DNA of 64,000 nucleotides from Russula earlei (taxonomy: Eukaryota; Basidiomycota; Agaricomycetes; Russulales; Russulaceae). The notes under the pieces were generated by a model. The model saw only the letters and a program-made list of their open reading frames with translations. It was not told the DNA's origin and searched no databases. Made by a program: the position numbers and the translations under genes. Positions 22,905 through 33,479 of this stretch are shown piece after piece; positions within the stretch are counted from its first letter, which is position 1; each line of letters begins with the position of its first letter. The DNA lies in assembly GCA_025769875.1 (NCBI GenBank), contig JAGFNK010000032.1, forward strand, positions 62,001-126,000. The letters are read 5' to 3'.

Positions 22905-24035
22905 AGAGTAGCAAGGTGCTGTCTTGATCCATGCCTCCCATGTAGAAACTTGGTAGTTTATTGAAAGTGGGAAATGACAGTTTTATTGAGGGAGTGCAGT
23001 GTCTGAAGGAAGGGCCTGCATGTTTGCACACATGAGAGCTGCTGAACAATGTAACAACTGTGCTCAGTGACTCACATGCATGAGCAATCACTGTAGATGT
23101 ATTACCTGAATAATGGAACAACTGTGCTATTCAGGTATAAGCTTTAAAGAACATAAGGAAAGGTAATGAAAAGGGATGCATCAGTAAAGATGGATTTTAG
23201 TTTCTGTCAGTTTCTCACCTCAGGAAACCAAAAAAAACCAGCAGAAACCGGGAAACTGGGAGACTGGGAAACCCATGTCTGGTTTCCTGGAAACAACCTG
23301 AGAGTATCTTTCATGGAAACCTAAGAAACTAACAGAAACCTGTCAAAAGTATGGAAACTGGTAGAACTATAGTATAGTAGGAAAAAATTCACTGAAAATG
23401 GTCAGAAATAGGGTATATGTTGTTTCTACTTGTAATTGGAAGTCAATTCGAGCTGGTACAGATCTAAGCCTTGAGGGGACTCTCAGGTATATACTGATCA
23501 GCATGGAATGCAGATATCATCAAGGCATCAGCACAATGAAGGCATTCATCATCACCATCATTGTCTGCACATTCCAGTGCAAGGTGCCAGCATTGCTCAC
23601 TCAGACAGTCAATGTGACCATAGAAAACTTGAATTGTTTTCCAGTGTGCTTCATGATGTCTACCAGGTTTCCCAGTTTCTGTGTTTTCAGTTTCTGGAAA
23701 TTGGGAAACCAGCGGAAACCAATGAAAACCCAGGAATTTTTTTTGTGGTTTGCTGATGTGCACCCAAGTGACTCACACACATGAGCATTCCCTGAGGGAA
23801 GTAGGTAAACTATCTACTCATCTAAGTAGGCAGAAGGTAAGCAAATGGTATCCAAAGAATGGAACAACAGTTGAGCCAATCAATGTGTACATTAAAGGTC
23901 CAAACTGAGTGTAAATCACTAGTTCCACTTGGAGTTGCTAAACAATACTAGGTATATGTGTCAAGTGAGGGGATCCCTCACTTGGCCTTGTGCACTTGCG
24001 ATCAAGCTCACTTGCACTTGGGAATCACAACATCC
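22905..24035. mobile_element. Extra insert in pogo copy 2, nature unknown
   Basis: When copy 2 is aligned by eye to copy 1, about 1.1 kb between the CTCATC..CCCC leader and the GCAGATGGACAATGCAC..GAGGAC stretch has no match. It contains inverted-repeat copy A in the middle. The flanks share motifs (GTGACTCACA..CATGAG and GAATGGAACAAC on both sides of copy A), which hints at a repeat-ended unit. No terminal repeat was pinned down. Confidence 0.4.
23179..23758. mobile_element. Small inverted-repeat element (MITE-like), copy A
   Basis: A 580-base segment beginning CATCAGTAAAG and ending TTTGCTGATG, an inverted pair matching copy B at 6577-7028. The inner right end read backwards (CATCAGCAAACCACAAAAAAA) matches the left end of copy B (CATCAGCAAAATCACAAGAA). 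The interior is full of GAAAC/GTTTC motifs. TG flanks both sides. A 10-base-arm palindrome (CAAGTGAGGG..CCCTCACTTG) lies outside it near 23965. Confidence 0.6.
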
Positions 24036-24059
24036 TGATTTGAAGTGAAAGCAGATGGA

Positions 24060-27000
24060 CAATGCACATGAGGACTGCATTCAAACAGCAATCACTGAGT
24101 GAAAGGGGGCCTTTTCAAATGTAGACAAGCAGCTGCAATCACCCACAATGTGAGGAACTGCCATATTTTCCTTGCTGATTATATTAAACACTCTTAGATT
24201 CCTCATCAAACACTGAGTGACCACATTAATGGGTGCTGTTCCAAGAAGGATTCACATGAGGGCCAATGATTGCTCTCAGGAAAGCAGGAAGATGCACTGG
24301 TCAATTGGATCAACTACAAGGCTTTGATGGCCAAGCCCATGGACCAGATGGAGGTCAACTCCATTGTATATGATATGTCTGGTGTCATGCCAGGTATAAA
24401 TTGGCACTGTCAACTCTGGAGGTGGCACATGGACCTTCAGCTCTCAAAACCAAGTTCCCTGGACCCCAAACATGGACAAAATTTCAATGTTTCAAATGTT
24501 ACTCATTACTTTGAACTAGTTAAGCAGATCTATGATGACCATCCAAACCTCCCACCAGAGCACATCTGGGACATGGATGAGAAGGGGATCCAACTTGGTG
24601 GGGGCTGCAAATGCTACAGAAAGTTTTACCACCTGCACAGCCTCAAGAAAACAAACTTCTATTGTCAGGACTCACTGTTGAACAATCCAGTTCAAGAGTG
24701 AGATAGGAGCTCAGAGACAAGTTGACTGAGTTTAAGGACAAAGTTGGCGAAGAGCACGGTCCAAACAAGTAGCAAGTACCAGAGAGGGACTGGTACTGGC
24801 TGTGAGAGGTGATCACAGAAAGAGAGGGCCAGATTGTACTAGATAGGGTGGTCACAAAGGAGTACCCTTGGTAATGGAGTGCCACAAATCAAATGGACAG
24901 TCTGAAGACTGTCTGCTACTTTATTGAGCACTTATATACTACAAGAGAACTGCTAAATAGGGAACAAGTCATAACCTTGTTATCAAGCACAATTGATGGA
25001 TGAGTAAGAAGTTGGAGTATGCTTACTGAGCATGCTCAGTCATGCTCAGTAAGCTGCTGAGTAAGAAGGCTCATATTGATGAGTGAGAGCCTTTAGTGTC
25101 CACATGTTCACTGCTTAGTACATGTGCAAAGCACCTGATTCATTTACTGTTAGTTAGTTTAGGGCCAGTCATCTGAGGACATGTAGTTTGGTTCAGGGAA
25201 TAGAGTTGTCCATAAGGCCCCTTATATAGTTCTATTAGGGTCCTTAGAGTTGACCCTAATACTTCTATTAAGGTCCTTAGTATTGCCTTATAGTTCATTC
25301 TAAGGTTATTAGAGTTAGTCTAATAATGCATTGTAGGGCCTTTAGTATCTTTGCTAGTGCCTCTTGTAGAGCACTTTGGGTCATCTTAAAGGGTCTTTAG
25401 GGAGGCTATAATACTGTCCTATATTGCCCTTTTGTCTGTGTGAACAGGGTGGCATCATAGAGGCTGGGTTTCCTCTAATAAGGAAGGGTCATTCAAGGGC
25501 CCTCTCTGGGAAATGGTTCATGACATCTATCACATGTGCTCCAATTCTCTCAAACTTGTCACAATTGTCGAGTGTATTTCCCCTTCTGAGCTGAGTGTGC
25601 CCCCCACCTTTATTCTTTCAAATGGGACTGTCCCAGCCATTCCCAATGAGTTGTCCACCAAAATTGGAGGAATTTCCACATCCCCAAATGGGTGGACAGA
25701 CAATGAAATCAGGTCATAGTGGTTCCAGGACACCTTCCTCCCCTTTGCACTGGCCCAAAAGATCACCAGTGACCCCATCATTCTGTTTTTGACAGCCACA
25801 GTTCTCATGAGACCAATGAACTCCAGGCACTTGCATACAAGCACAGAGTTATCATTGTTGCCTTCTCCTGCAAGTGCACATGCAAACTCCAACCCCTCAA
25901 TGTTAAAGTCTTTTCCCAGATGCAGCAGAACTGGTCCAATCATTGTGACTGCTGCATCTGTGAAAATGTTCCCATGACACATTACAATGTCATTGTCAAG
26001 TACATGATGGTGTGTTCTCAGACAATGTCCCACAAACTCATTGCTTCTGCCTTCTCCTCCACTGGCATCTTTCCCTTCTTCAACCCCTGCATATTCACCC
26101 AGGCCAACTTCACTCCTTCATTCCTATTCCACCACCCAGCATGTGCCAACATTGTTTCCTGCAGATGTCCCTTCATCCTCCCCTCTTCCCTCCAACTACT
26201 CTGACAGTGATGTGTCCTCAGATGCCAAGAATGTGCAAGACCTGCCCTCTGACAAGGTTGAAGATGTGATCCCTTTCAACTGGAACACAGACTCTGACAA
26301 CAATGACTTTGACTATGAGCCACTGCAAGGCCATGTTCTAGACTCACAACAACCACATTTTTATTTCTAACCCCTGCCATCCCTGCCTCAAGTGTTCATG
26401 TCTTGCTTAACTTACCCCTCCAGTCGTTGTGTGCCAGATGTGTTGAACATGTGTCTGTTGTACAAAATGTGTCACCAGCCAATGGTGTTTGTGACAACTC
26501 TGAGTCCTCCCCACTTCCAAGATATTTTACTTGCTCTCATGTGAGTTCTTCCTCTGCAATGTCAATCTCTATTGCACTTGGTCCCACCAATGTGCCCATC
26601 CCCACCTCACTGCAGAAGAAGGATTTGGAGATTTCCCAACTCCAGTTGACAGTGGAGCTGATGGGAAGGGAGATTCTTTAATCCAGGGTAGAGGCCAGCT
26701 AAAAAAACACACACTGCACCATCTTGAAGTGTGTGGCATTGGATGCCAGACAGGAACTGGAAAACTAGAAGTGCAAGACACACCATTCAGTGAAGACAAG
26801 TGCACATTATGTCATCCACCCTATGATTGAAGCACAATGGCTTGTTGAACAGGAAGAGAGGGCCCATCTTGCAAGAGACACTGCTGAGAAGGCCACGCAA
26901 AAGGTGGCCAGTGATGTGGCTCATGGGGTGCAACTCTGGGAGGAAATACATTCAAGGGTTTTCAATGGTGAGTCCCAATTGAATGCCAAATTATGACAAT

Positions 27001-27200
27001 GCACTCATGCTTTTCCCAGAATCACTCTCTTCATATAAGCACAAGGACAATCTCATTGCACTCACTGGTGCACTTGGCCTCAACATGACAGGCACTGTCA
27101 ATGAGCTGGCAACTGAATGAACCCAGGTCAAGTCCTACATAGGAGTGCATCCTGAGCTTTGTGATCACCCTCAGTTTGGTGGGCTTTTCCTTCAAGGCAA
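24060..27200 (+). pseudogene. Pogo/CENP-B-like transposase of copy 2, broken
   Basis: Matches the copy 1 transposase along its length: LSGKQEDALVNWINYKALM (helix-turn-helix), SKPSSLDPKHGQNFN, HIWDMDEKGIQLGGG, SNSLKLVTIVE, and the C-terminal coiled region near 26790-26990. It is split by solo LTR 2 at 24663-25525 between the codons for TNFY and HMCS. A TAG follows at about 25717, and the second catalytic motif (DGHNSH in copy 1) is destroyed by indels near 25790-25810. Interestingly the first motif keeps the usual DEKG here. Confidence 0.82.
24663..25525 (+). mobile_element. Solo LTR 2 (inside pogo copy 2)
   Basis: An 863-base LTR with perfect TGTCA...TGACA ends, flanked by the 5-base duplication TCTAT (24658-24662 and 25526-25530). 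It lies within the transposase codons. It is the same family as solo LTR 1, with about 100 bases missing near 25425. Confidence 0.88.
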
Positions 27201-27647
27201 GCATCACATGGAGAATAATCAGTAGATATCATGTTTTTTTGTTCATGTTCCCCCCCTCTGAAATCTCACATTTTTAACATTTGATCTCAGCAATAATATT
27301 TACATTTCATGTGACTATGTGTGACTGTCCAATATCTAGGTAGATTAGTCAGCTGTCCGAGTTCTAACCTACTGTATGAGGCGGTTAACAAAACCCGGTA
27401 AAGACTGGAGCCAATGAGAATGGTCAATGGCATGGCAGCGTTAACAAACTGCTCAGTCCACTCTCAATCAAGTAGAGTACAAAAAAGGGGGGCCGGGCTC
27501 GGCAGTTATGGTGACCTCTTAAGAGCTGACGATACCGTCTTGATCTGTGGCCATAGTAAACGCTACCAGGTTGGCGCCATCACAAGGTCAAGCTGGTCAA
27601 GAGGGCCATACATTATACCCAAGCTATCATGTACATCAACCGGGCTT

Positions 27648-29502
27648 TTACAACTCGTCTCTTTCGGGGTGGGCATTCGGCCTCTGGCGACCTTTAGCAG
27701 CGCCGTTGAGAGTCCGCTCACCGCCGCCGCCACCCTTCTTCTGCTTCTGCCGCTCTTCCTCCTGTCGCTCATGGTCCAATCCAACAATCTCGACTTCGAC
27801 CTCCTCATCTCGAACGTCGAATCCGGCCTCTCGCAACGCGTCCTCGAATAGCTTGGAATCCATTATCCGCGAAATGTCCTCCGCGCGCCGCTGCGCGTCC
27901 TCGCCGTCCACGCTCCGACCGCCGTTCGGCATCTCGATCTCGCTGATAAACTCGATCATCATCTCACCATCGCCTACCTCTTCGACGACCACGCGCGAAG
28001 CGGTGCCCGCACCGGCATCGTGTCCCTGCGCATTGCCCGCCTTTTGCAAGATCGCCTCGAGAGCGCGGCGTAGCAGGTCACCGTGACCCGACGCACCGGT
28101 ATCGTCCTCTGCGGCGGGCTCGCCAGCCTTTTGCGATGCGTCGCCATCGTCCGATAGGGCTTCTGCCGCGTCTAGGGGTGGGGCGTTGGCGACGGGAGGG
28201 CGTCGCTGGCGGAGTGGGTGGTCGGCTTCTGGGAGGGAAGTGTCAGCGTTGGCGAGGGTCGTGGCGTCTACGACCTGACGACATCGGATCAAAGCCTCAT
28301 CGCGCTGGTCGATGCGCGATTTAAATCCGGGCTCGGAACAGAGGCGTGGCGTGTTGATTACGAGGATGTAGTGACACGTCTTTGTCTCCTTGACGAACAT
28401 TATGCTCTCTGTCATTGTCATGGAACAGTGGAACTAGGGCGGCCGCGTGGACGTAGATTCGCATGCGTGAGTCGGGCTAGGCGAACACGATGTACGAGAC
28501 GAGGGCTTACCTGGACCTCGATCTCGCGTCGCTTCCCAGTCTTGTCACATAACGTACCGTCTCCCCATCGCTGAACGAGGTATCTCGAGCCGGCGTCACG
28601 CGCGAGCTCGAGGTTTGAGAGCGCACCATGATCTGCCCTACTCAAGTCGGCGCCGGAACCGGGCTCCGGTGCCCGACCGAGATCGTATGCTTCCCACTGG
28701 GAGAAGCAAGTGTGAAGATGAATGGGATGAATAAGAATAAGGGAAGGGAAGCATCACTCACGTCAGGATCCTCCTCAATTTCGTAAGCTTTTCCTATGGG
28801 ATCCGATGGGTAAGAACTGAATGCTCGATCATACGTAAAAAGGATCACCTGGGGACATTGGGCGCGGGTGAGCCACTTCTCGAAACTGGCGGACATGCGA
28901 GTTGTGGCAGTAGGCGTAAGTGAACCATCCTTGGCGATGCTGACAGTGCGGTGAGCGGTCATTGAACCGGGAGAAGACAGTGACACGTCACATACGTATA
29001 GGCAAGTTCCGTCCAACGGTTGCAGAAGCGACCAACTGTGGGACACGGCGACTTCTGTGACAGTTTCTTCGGGAGGTGGAGGGTCTTGCTTGCTTGACGG
29101 TGGTATGAAACAGATATATGTGTCACGAGGCCCCATCTTCATCACTTGGATGGCATAATCCGGGACATATTCGACAGCCGCCTGGACTTTGAGTGGGTAA
29201 CATGTAGGCAAGAACAGACGGCATTAGGAGCGTACAGCCGTGCCCTCGCCCGCATCGATATGCTTGAATGGAGGCGGGTCCTGCCACGAGGTAGGGTGGT
29301 CGAGAAACTCGGGTTCGCCGCCGCGCAGACCCTCACGAAGCCAGCGCTGGGCGGTCTCGTTCAAGAGAGGGAGGCCGTTAAGAAAGGTGACCCTGTATTT
29401 TGGAAACGCATGGATGTCGTCGGGTAACGAGTGAAAGAGAAAGGCGAGGGGAAGCGGGGGGAAGAAGAGGAGGAGGGAAAAGAGGGTGATGAAAGAGGGC
29501 AT
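27648..29502 (-). CDS. YOS9: OS-9 / YOS9 ER lectin for glycoprotein quality control
   Basis: ER-lumen lectin that reads trimmed N-glycans on misfolded proteins and hands them to the HRD1 ubiquitin ligase. It begins with a signal peptide (FITLFSLLLFFPPLPLAFLF), then HSLPDDIHAFPKYRVTFLN. The mannose-6-phosphate-receptor homology domain is clear after splicing: LLQPLDGTCLY, HRQGWFTYAYCHNSHVRQF, WEAYDLGR, RYLVQRWGDGTLCDKTGKRR and TPRLCSEPGF. A Glu/Asp-rich tail follows, and the protein ends in RDEL, an ER-retrieval type signal, just before the TAA at 27648. Introns of about 50 bases lie near 28980-28926, 28855-28800, 28760-28690 and 28500-28435. The start at 29502 puts the signal peptide at the N-terminus. 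Confidence 0.9.
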
Positions 29503-30021
29503 GATGGGCGGGGAGGAGGAGAGCCACGTGGCAGAGTCCGGGTCCCTGGACTTTGTGGCGCGGGATAAGATATTAGATTTCCGACGGCGAAACTCCGGGA
29601 ATGGCCGTTTGGCCTCCGCGACGATTGGACCAGGGTAGGGTAAAGCACATGGCGAGGGCCAGGCATGTTGGGACAAATGCCTCTGGCTGGTTGCAGAGAA
29701 ACCGGGGATATTGCGGAATTTTTCACTTATGGCACAAGTGTGGGAGGAGCGGGAAAGGTCCTCTGGGTGATTTCTGCGCCAGAAACGGCATTTTCCATTG
29801 ATATGGACCCAGTCCAGCTTCGCCCAATTAAATTAATTACGTATTCCACGGGTTCCAGGGCCCTCCGCCAGCCCGACACAGAACGCTCTCCAAGAACAAC
29901 ATTATCTAAAGGCAATAAAAATGCACGCGAAAAGAACTCTATTCAATTATGGCAAAATAATCGTTATAACCCGTCCCCTCCCTTCAACAATCCCCATACC
30001 TACCCTCTATTCCCCTCCATC
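29503..30021. promoter_or_regulatory. Divergent promoter, YOS9 / AT-hook gene
   Basis: 519 bases between two start codons on opposite strands. There are AT-rich patches near 29825-29845 and pyrimidine runs just before 30022. No UPRE-type site was identified. Confidence 0.4.
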
Positions 30022-30601
30022 ATGTCTGACTCTCTACCCGACGACTCCTTTGACGAACATAAACTTCCCGACGAGCTCGAAGAGGGTGCGCACCCAGCGG
30101 GGAACTCAGACACAGGTCAGTCCCTTCTCCCCCCTCCCGACCTTTTTCCCTTTTGCATTCCTCGACAACGATCGATAAGACGACGCGAACTCCTTGTGCT
30201 CACGGCTCGCTTTGTTCCCCTTTTAGCACCCCCACCAGCGAAACGAGGTCGCGGTCGTCCCAAGGGTAGCAAGAACAAGAAGAGCGCTGCGGGCGCAGCC
30301 GCGTCCACATCCGACGTTGCCCCAGCGGCTGGCGAGAAACGGAAAAGGGGGAGACCACCCAAGGTATGTTCTACCGAACTTCCACCCTCCCCCCAGCAAC
30401 CGCCCGTCTGATCTCCGATGATTTGCGCAGCCCAAGAGCGTTCCGGAGGAGGGACCGTCGGGTGAACCCCCTTTGAAGCGCAAGAGGGGAAGGCCGCCAA
30501 AGACAAAGCCGACCTCTCCCCGCGAGGACATCGGCGAGGGGGCCACGTCCGACACCCCAGCCAAGCGAAAGCGGGGCAGGCCCCCGAAGAACGCCGCGTG
30601 A
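30022..30601 (+). CDS. Small AT-hook (HMGA-like) DNA-binding protein
   Basis: Chromatin-type protein that should bind the minor groove of AT-rich DNA. After an acidic start (MSDSLPDDSFDEHKLPDE), three exons encode four AT-hooks: KRGRGRPKGSKNKK, KRKRGRPPK, KRKRGRPPKTK and KRKRGRPPKNAA, the last at the very C-terminus. Intron 1 (about 30116-30226) and intron 2 (about 30364-30431) keep the frame. The mature protein is about 130 residues and otherwise low-complexity. The target genes are unknown. Confidence 0.83.
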
Positions 30602-31159
30602 ACTCATTTCTGATTGGATGCACTGTATACGTTTATGGAACGTCCTCCGTCGCGATGTTGCGACGACGCTTGCGCCCACGACCACGCAGAACAATACCCA
30701 CTTCTTGTCGCCGTTGTGTTGTCCCTCGGACTGTTTATTGTTGCAATTGTCTGGTAATATCTATTTCCTCACACCTCGCCACTTGTACTGTTTTCCCCCT
30801 CCCCTTTCCGTAGCAATTAGGTTCCTGGTGGACACGGTGTTTTCATAGCTGATCCTTGTATGATTGAAATGTCAAGGCCGAGATTGTTTGATAACGAAAA
30901 ACATGTGTGACGATAAGGCGTGTCCATGATGAATGACATGACGGGATGTCAATGATTGTTGTCACCCGACGAGAGGAAGAAAAAAAAGGGTTTTCAATCA
31001 CCGCAGAAAACAAGGAGGTGTGTCCCTGCACCGAATGCAACCAACCAATATCATATCCGAAGAACCCTCCCTCCCATGTCGCCGCCATGATCCCGGAAAT
31101 CTGAGGTCGCGCAGAGACCCCTATCTCGGTTTAATAATTACTTACTGTTACCCATGCTT
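30602..31159. other. Shared 3' region of AT-hook gene and KMO
   Basis: About 560 bases between convergent stop codons. No gene or repeat recognised. Confidence 0.4.
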
Positions 31160-33032
31160 CTACTGCCAATAACTTCTTCGCCTTCGGTAAAATAACGCAA
31201 TCCATCCCACGCCCACACTCACAACAACACCGAGCGCCACCGATCCAACCATGGCCATCACGTCTGCTTGTTCAGCCGCTTTCCGTTTTGCTCTCGAATA
31301 GCTGATATCCGGTCGAAACGTCACCATCGTGTACAACGGTAGCCATCCGCGAGGTCTCTCCGGCAGGAAGGTCACCCCGGATGGAAAGACGCCCAGAGTG
31401 GCCAGCGTGACAGGCGTGCGACAGGTCAGTGAGAACAGCACGCTGTCCACCATCCTTTTCAACTTGTGCCCCGGTGTGGTCACCGAATGACGCATCTCCG
31501 CACTGGAGAAACAGAATGAATGATACCCGAACGGTCATCAGGAACGACAGGGTTATGCTCACTAGTTATCCATCGCCAGGTCATTGATCGCAACGAGGTC
31601 CTCGTGCCTCGACTCAGAGTACCGACAAAGCGCCTCGGAGAGTCGACGATCAAATACATCCGGATCTCGAACCGTCGCGGGATCAACCCCCGCTTCGTGA
31701 AGCAATGCTGTGAGGACGCGGACGTCCTCAAGGCCGCAATTCAGACCCTGCCCATAGAAAGGAACCATGGCGTGCGCCGCATCTCCCAGGATGATCGCGC
31801 GATCCTTGTAATGGTATGGCTTTGCCTGCGGACCAGGGAAAAAGACGATGAAATATGATGTGAGAATGAGAGTGCATACCTTGATGGAAACAAGAGGGTT
31901 CCGCGGGTTCCGCTGAAAAGAATTTAATAATCCGTCCGTTCCTATGAATTCCAATGCGTCGGGAAATTGCGTCCTGAACCATGAAAGAATCTGGTCGGCA
32001 TGTAATAACTTTTCGAACTCAGTCGTTGGAGCGAATAATGTGCATGTAAATGATTTATCCTAGGCAGGTTCAAGATAAGATCTGGACGTGTTCAAGTATG
32101 CGACTGACTCTGTTAGGTAACGCTATGAGCATGAAAGAATGCCTCGGCCATATATGCAGGTGATTCGGATCAAGGAGGAATGTTGGCTTATCATGATCGT
32201 CTCGCCCAGGCGGTATCTTGAGTTCAATATAATCGTCAGGGATGTATTCTTGCCCAAAGTCCATTCTACGCAGAAGGGGCCGTCCGGCGTCATAACACAA
32301 CGCGCTCCTAAGCGAGAGAGGCACCCACCGCACGACCCTCATCAGCTGACGTCTTACGACGGAGTAGCTGCCGTCAGCGCCAATGCACAGGTCGAAGCGT
32401 TTTTCAACTTGTTCGCCGGCATTGGCATCCAGGACAGATATCACGCGGCCGTCGAAATCTATCGACACGACCTTGTGATGGAAAAAGGCGCGAACGGACC
32501 TGAGAGCGAGCGCCTCGTCGAGAAGTCCCTGATTGAGGAGTGCGCGGTCAATGGAATTGATGCACTTTTCAAGAACAAGGAATTTCAGGGCGTGGGACAA
32601 ACGCGGCACAAGGGTGTGAGAACACGAGGACCATCGACGAGAGAGTGGGAATACGCGGGCGCACCTGGCCATCCCTATCGTAGGGTTGACTGTCCAAATT
32701 ACCGTTGGAATTATGGATCATGCGACCGCGCATGGGAATAACGTTGTCGAGGAAGCGAGACGCCGCGGCGGGATCAATTGCTTGCATGGCAGCTATTCCG
32801 CGAGAAGAGATGGCGAGGTTAATCGATCGCTGCTGAGCGGCTGCCCGCGAAGAAGGCAAGCGCATATCTGGCGTCAACCTGTTTTATGAAGATGCCGAAA
32901 CGGCCGAGGTAAAGGGAGGGAGATACCAGGACGAGCCTCGTAGATTTCGACCGACCACCCCATTTTCGCGAATGACATTGCGGCGAGGCAGCCGACAGGC
33001 CCAGCGCCGACCACGATGAGCTTTCTCGTCAT
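31160..33032 (-). CDS. BNA4: Kynurenine 3-monooxygenase (KMO)
   Basis: FAD enzyme of the outer mitochondrial membrane that converts kynurenine to 3-hydroxykynurenine using NADPH and O2. The FAD fold opens with KLIVVGAGPVGCLAAMSFAK. RSINLAISSRG (substrate-side motif) follows, then SIDRALLNQGLLDEAL, LCIGADGSYSVVRRQLM and AIILGDAAHAMVPFYGQGLN. The C-terminus has a membrane anchor (VALGVVVSVGVGWIALF) and an Arg-rich end. Five or so introns of 50-100 bases are needed, including about 32930-32878 and 31555-31505. The start at 33032 (MTRKL) matches the family; longer frames to 33090 or 33137 exist. It is divergent from kynureninase. Confidence 0.9.
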
Positions 33033-33479
33033 GGTTGGAGTATCGAGCTCGGCGGTGGGCATCATGGTGCCATTGCCATGACATGACTCGACTGTGACCA
33101 TCTCGATCCCCCGCTCTCTCAAGCGCTCGAGTGCCAATTGGCGGCAGCATATCTCCGCGGTCTCACCGGATGCCTCGGCCCGGGTGTGGCATAGAATTAA
33201 TATTTATAATACTATTTTAATTCAACCTACTTTTAGGCCTATGCGTCGTTCAGTGGATTTATCATGCGCTTGTCTTTCTTACGGCAAGCCGTTTTGGGGT
33301 GATGGTTGATCTGCAAACAAGGTAACTGAATATCAAATTCGTGTAGTAAAAAATATGATCATGGGTAGGCGGAAGATGCCGCAGATGGGCAAGTGGATGA
33401 TGTGGACTTTGGATTGGTGGATGTGGGTGGATGAAGAGTGGAGGTCGTCTTAATCAATCACCCCCCCAACCCCCTTGAC
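33033..33479. promoter_or_regulatory. Divergent promoter of KMO and kynureninase
   Basis: About 450 bases between the two starts, with an AT-rich patch at 33195-33232 (AATTAATATTTATAATAC). Shared control of the two pathway genes is an inference from position. Confidence 0.5.

Larger units (their letters stand above)
18797..27369 (+). mobile_element. Nested transposon block: decayed pogo copy 2 with later insertions
   Basis: The outermost unit is a second copy of the element at 3113-6432, in opposite orientation. Its left end (TAGGTCACCTAGAACTC..CAG at about 18797-18830) and right end (about 27321-27369) are degraded forms of the copy 1 inverted repeats. The 5' leader (GATTTCTTTCAAC..GGGG and CCCATTTGATGGTTTCCCC) matches copy 1. 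Reading outward in age order, the copy was interrupted by a Mutator-like element (18985-22786), an additional insert of about 1.1 kb (about 22905-24035) and a solo LTR (24663-25525). Confidence 0.82.

Noticed and set aside
19254..25525. Two LTRs read as the ends of one 6 kb retrotransposon
   Set aside because: They have different flanking duplications (GGCAT and TCTAT), and the DNA between them is MULE and pogo sequence, so they are two separate solo LTRs.
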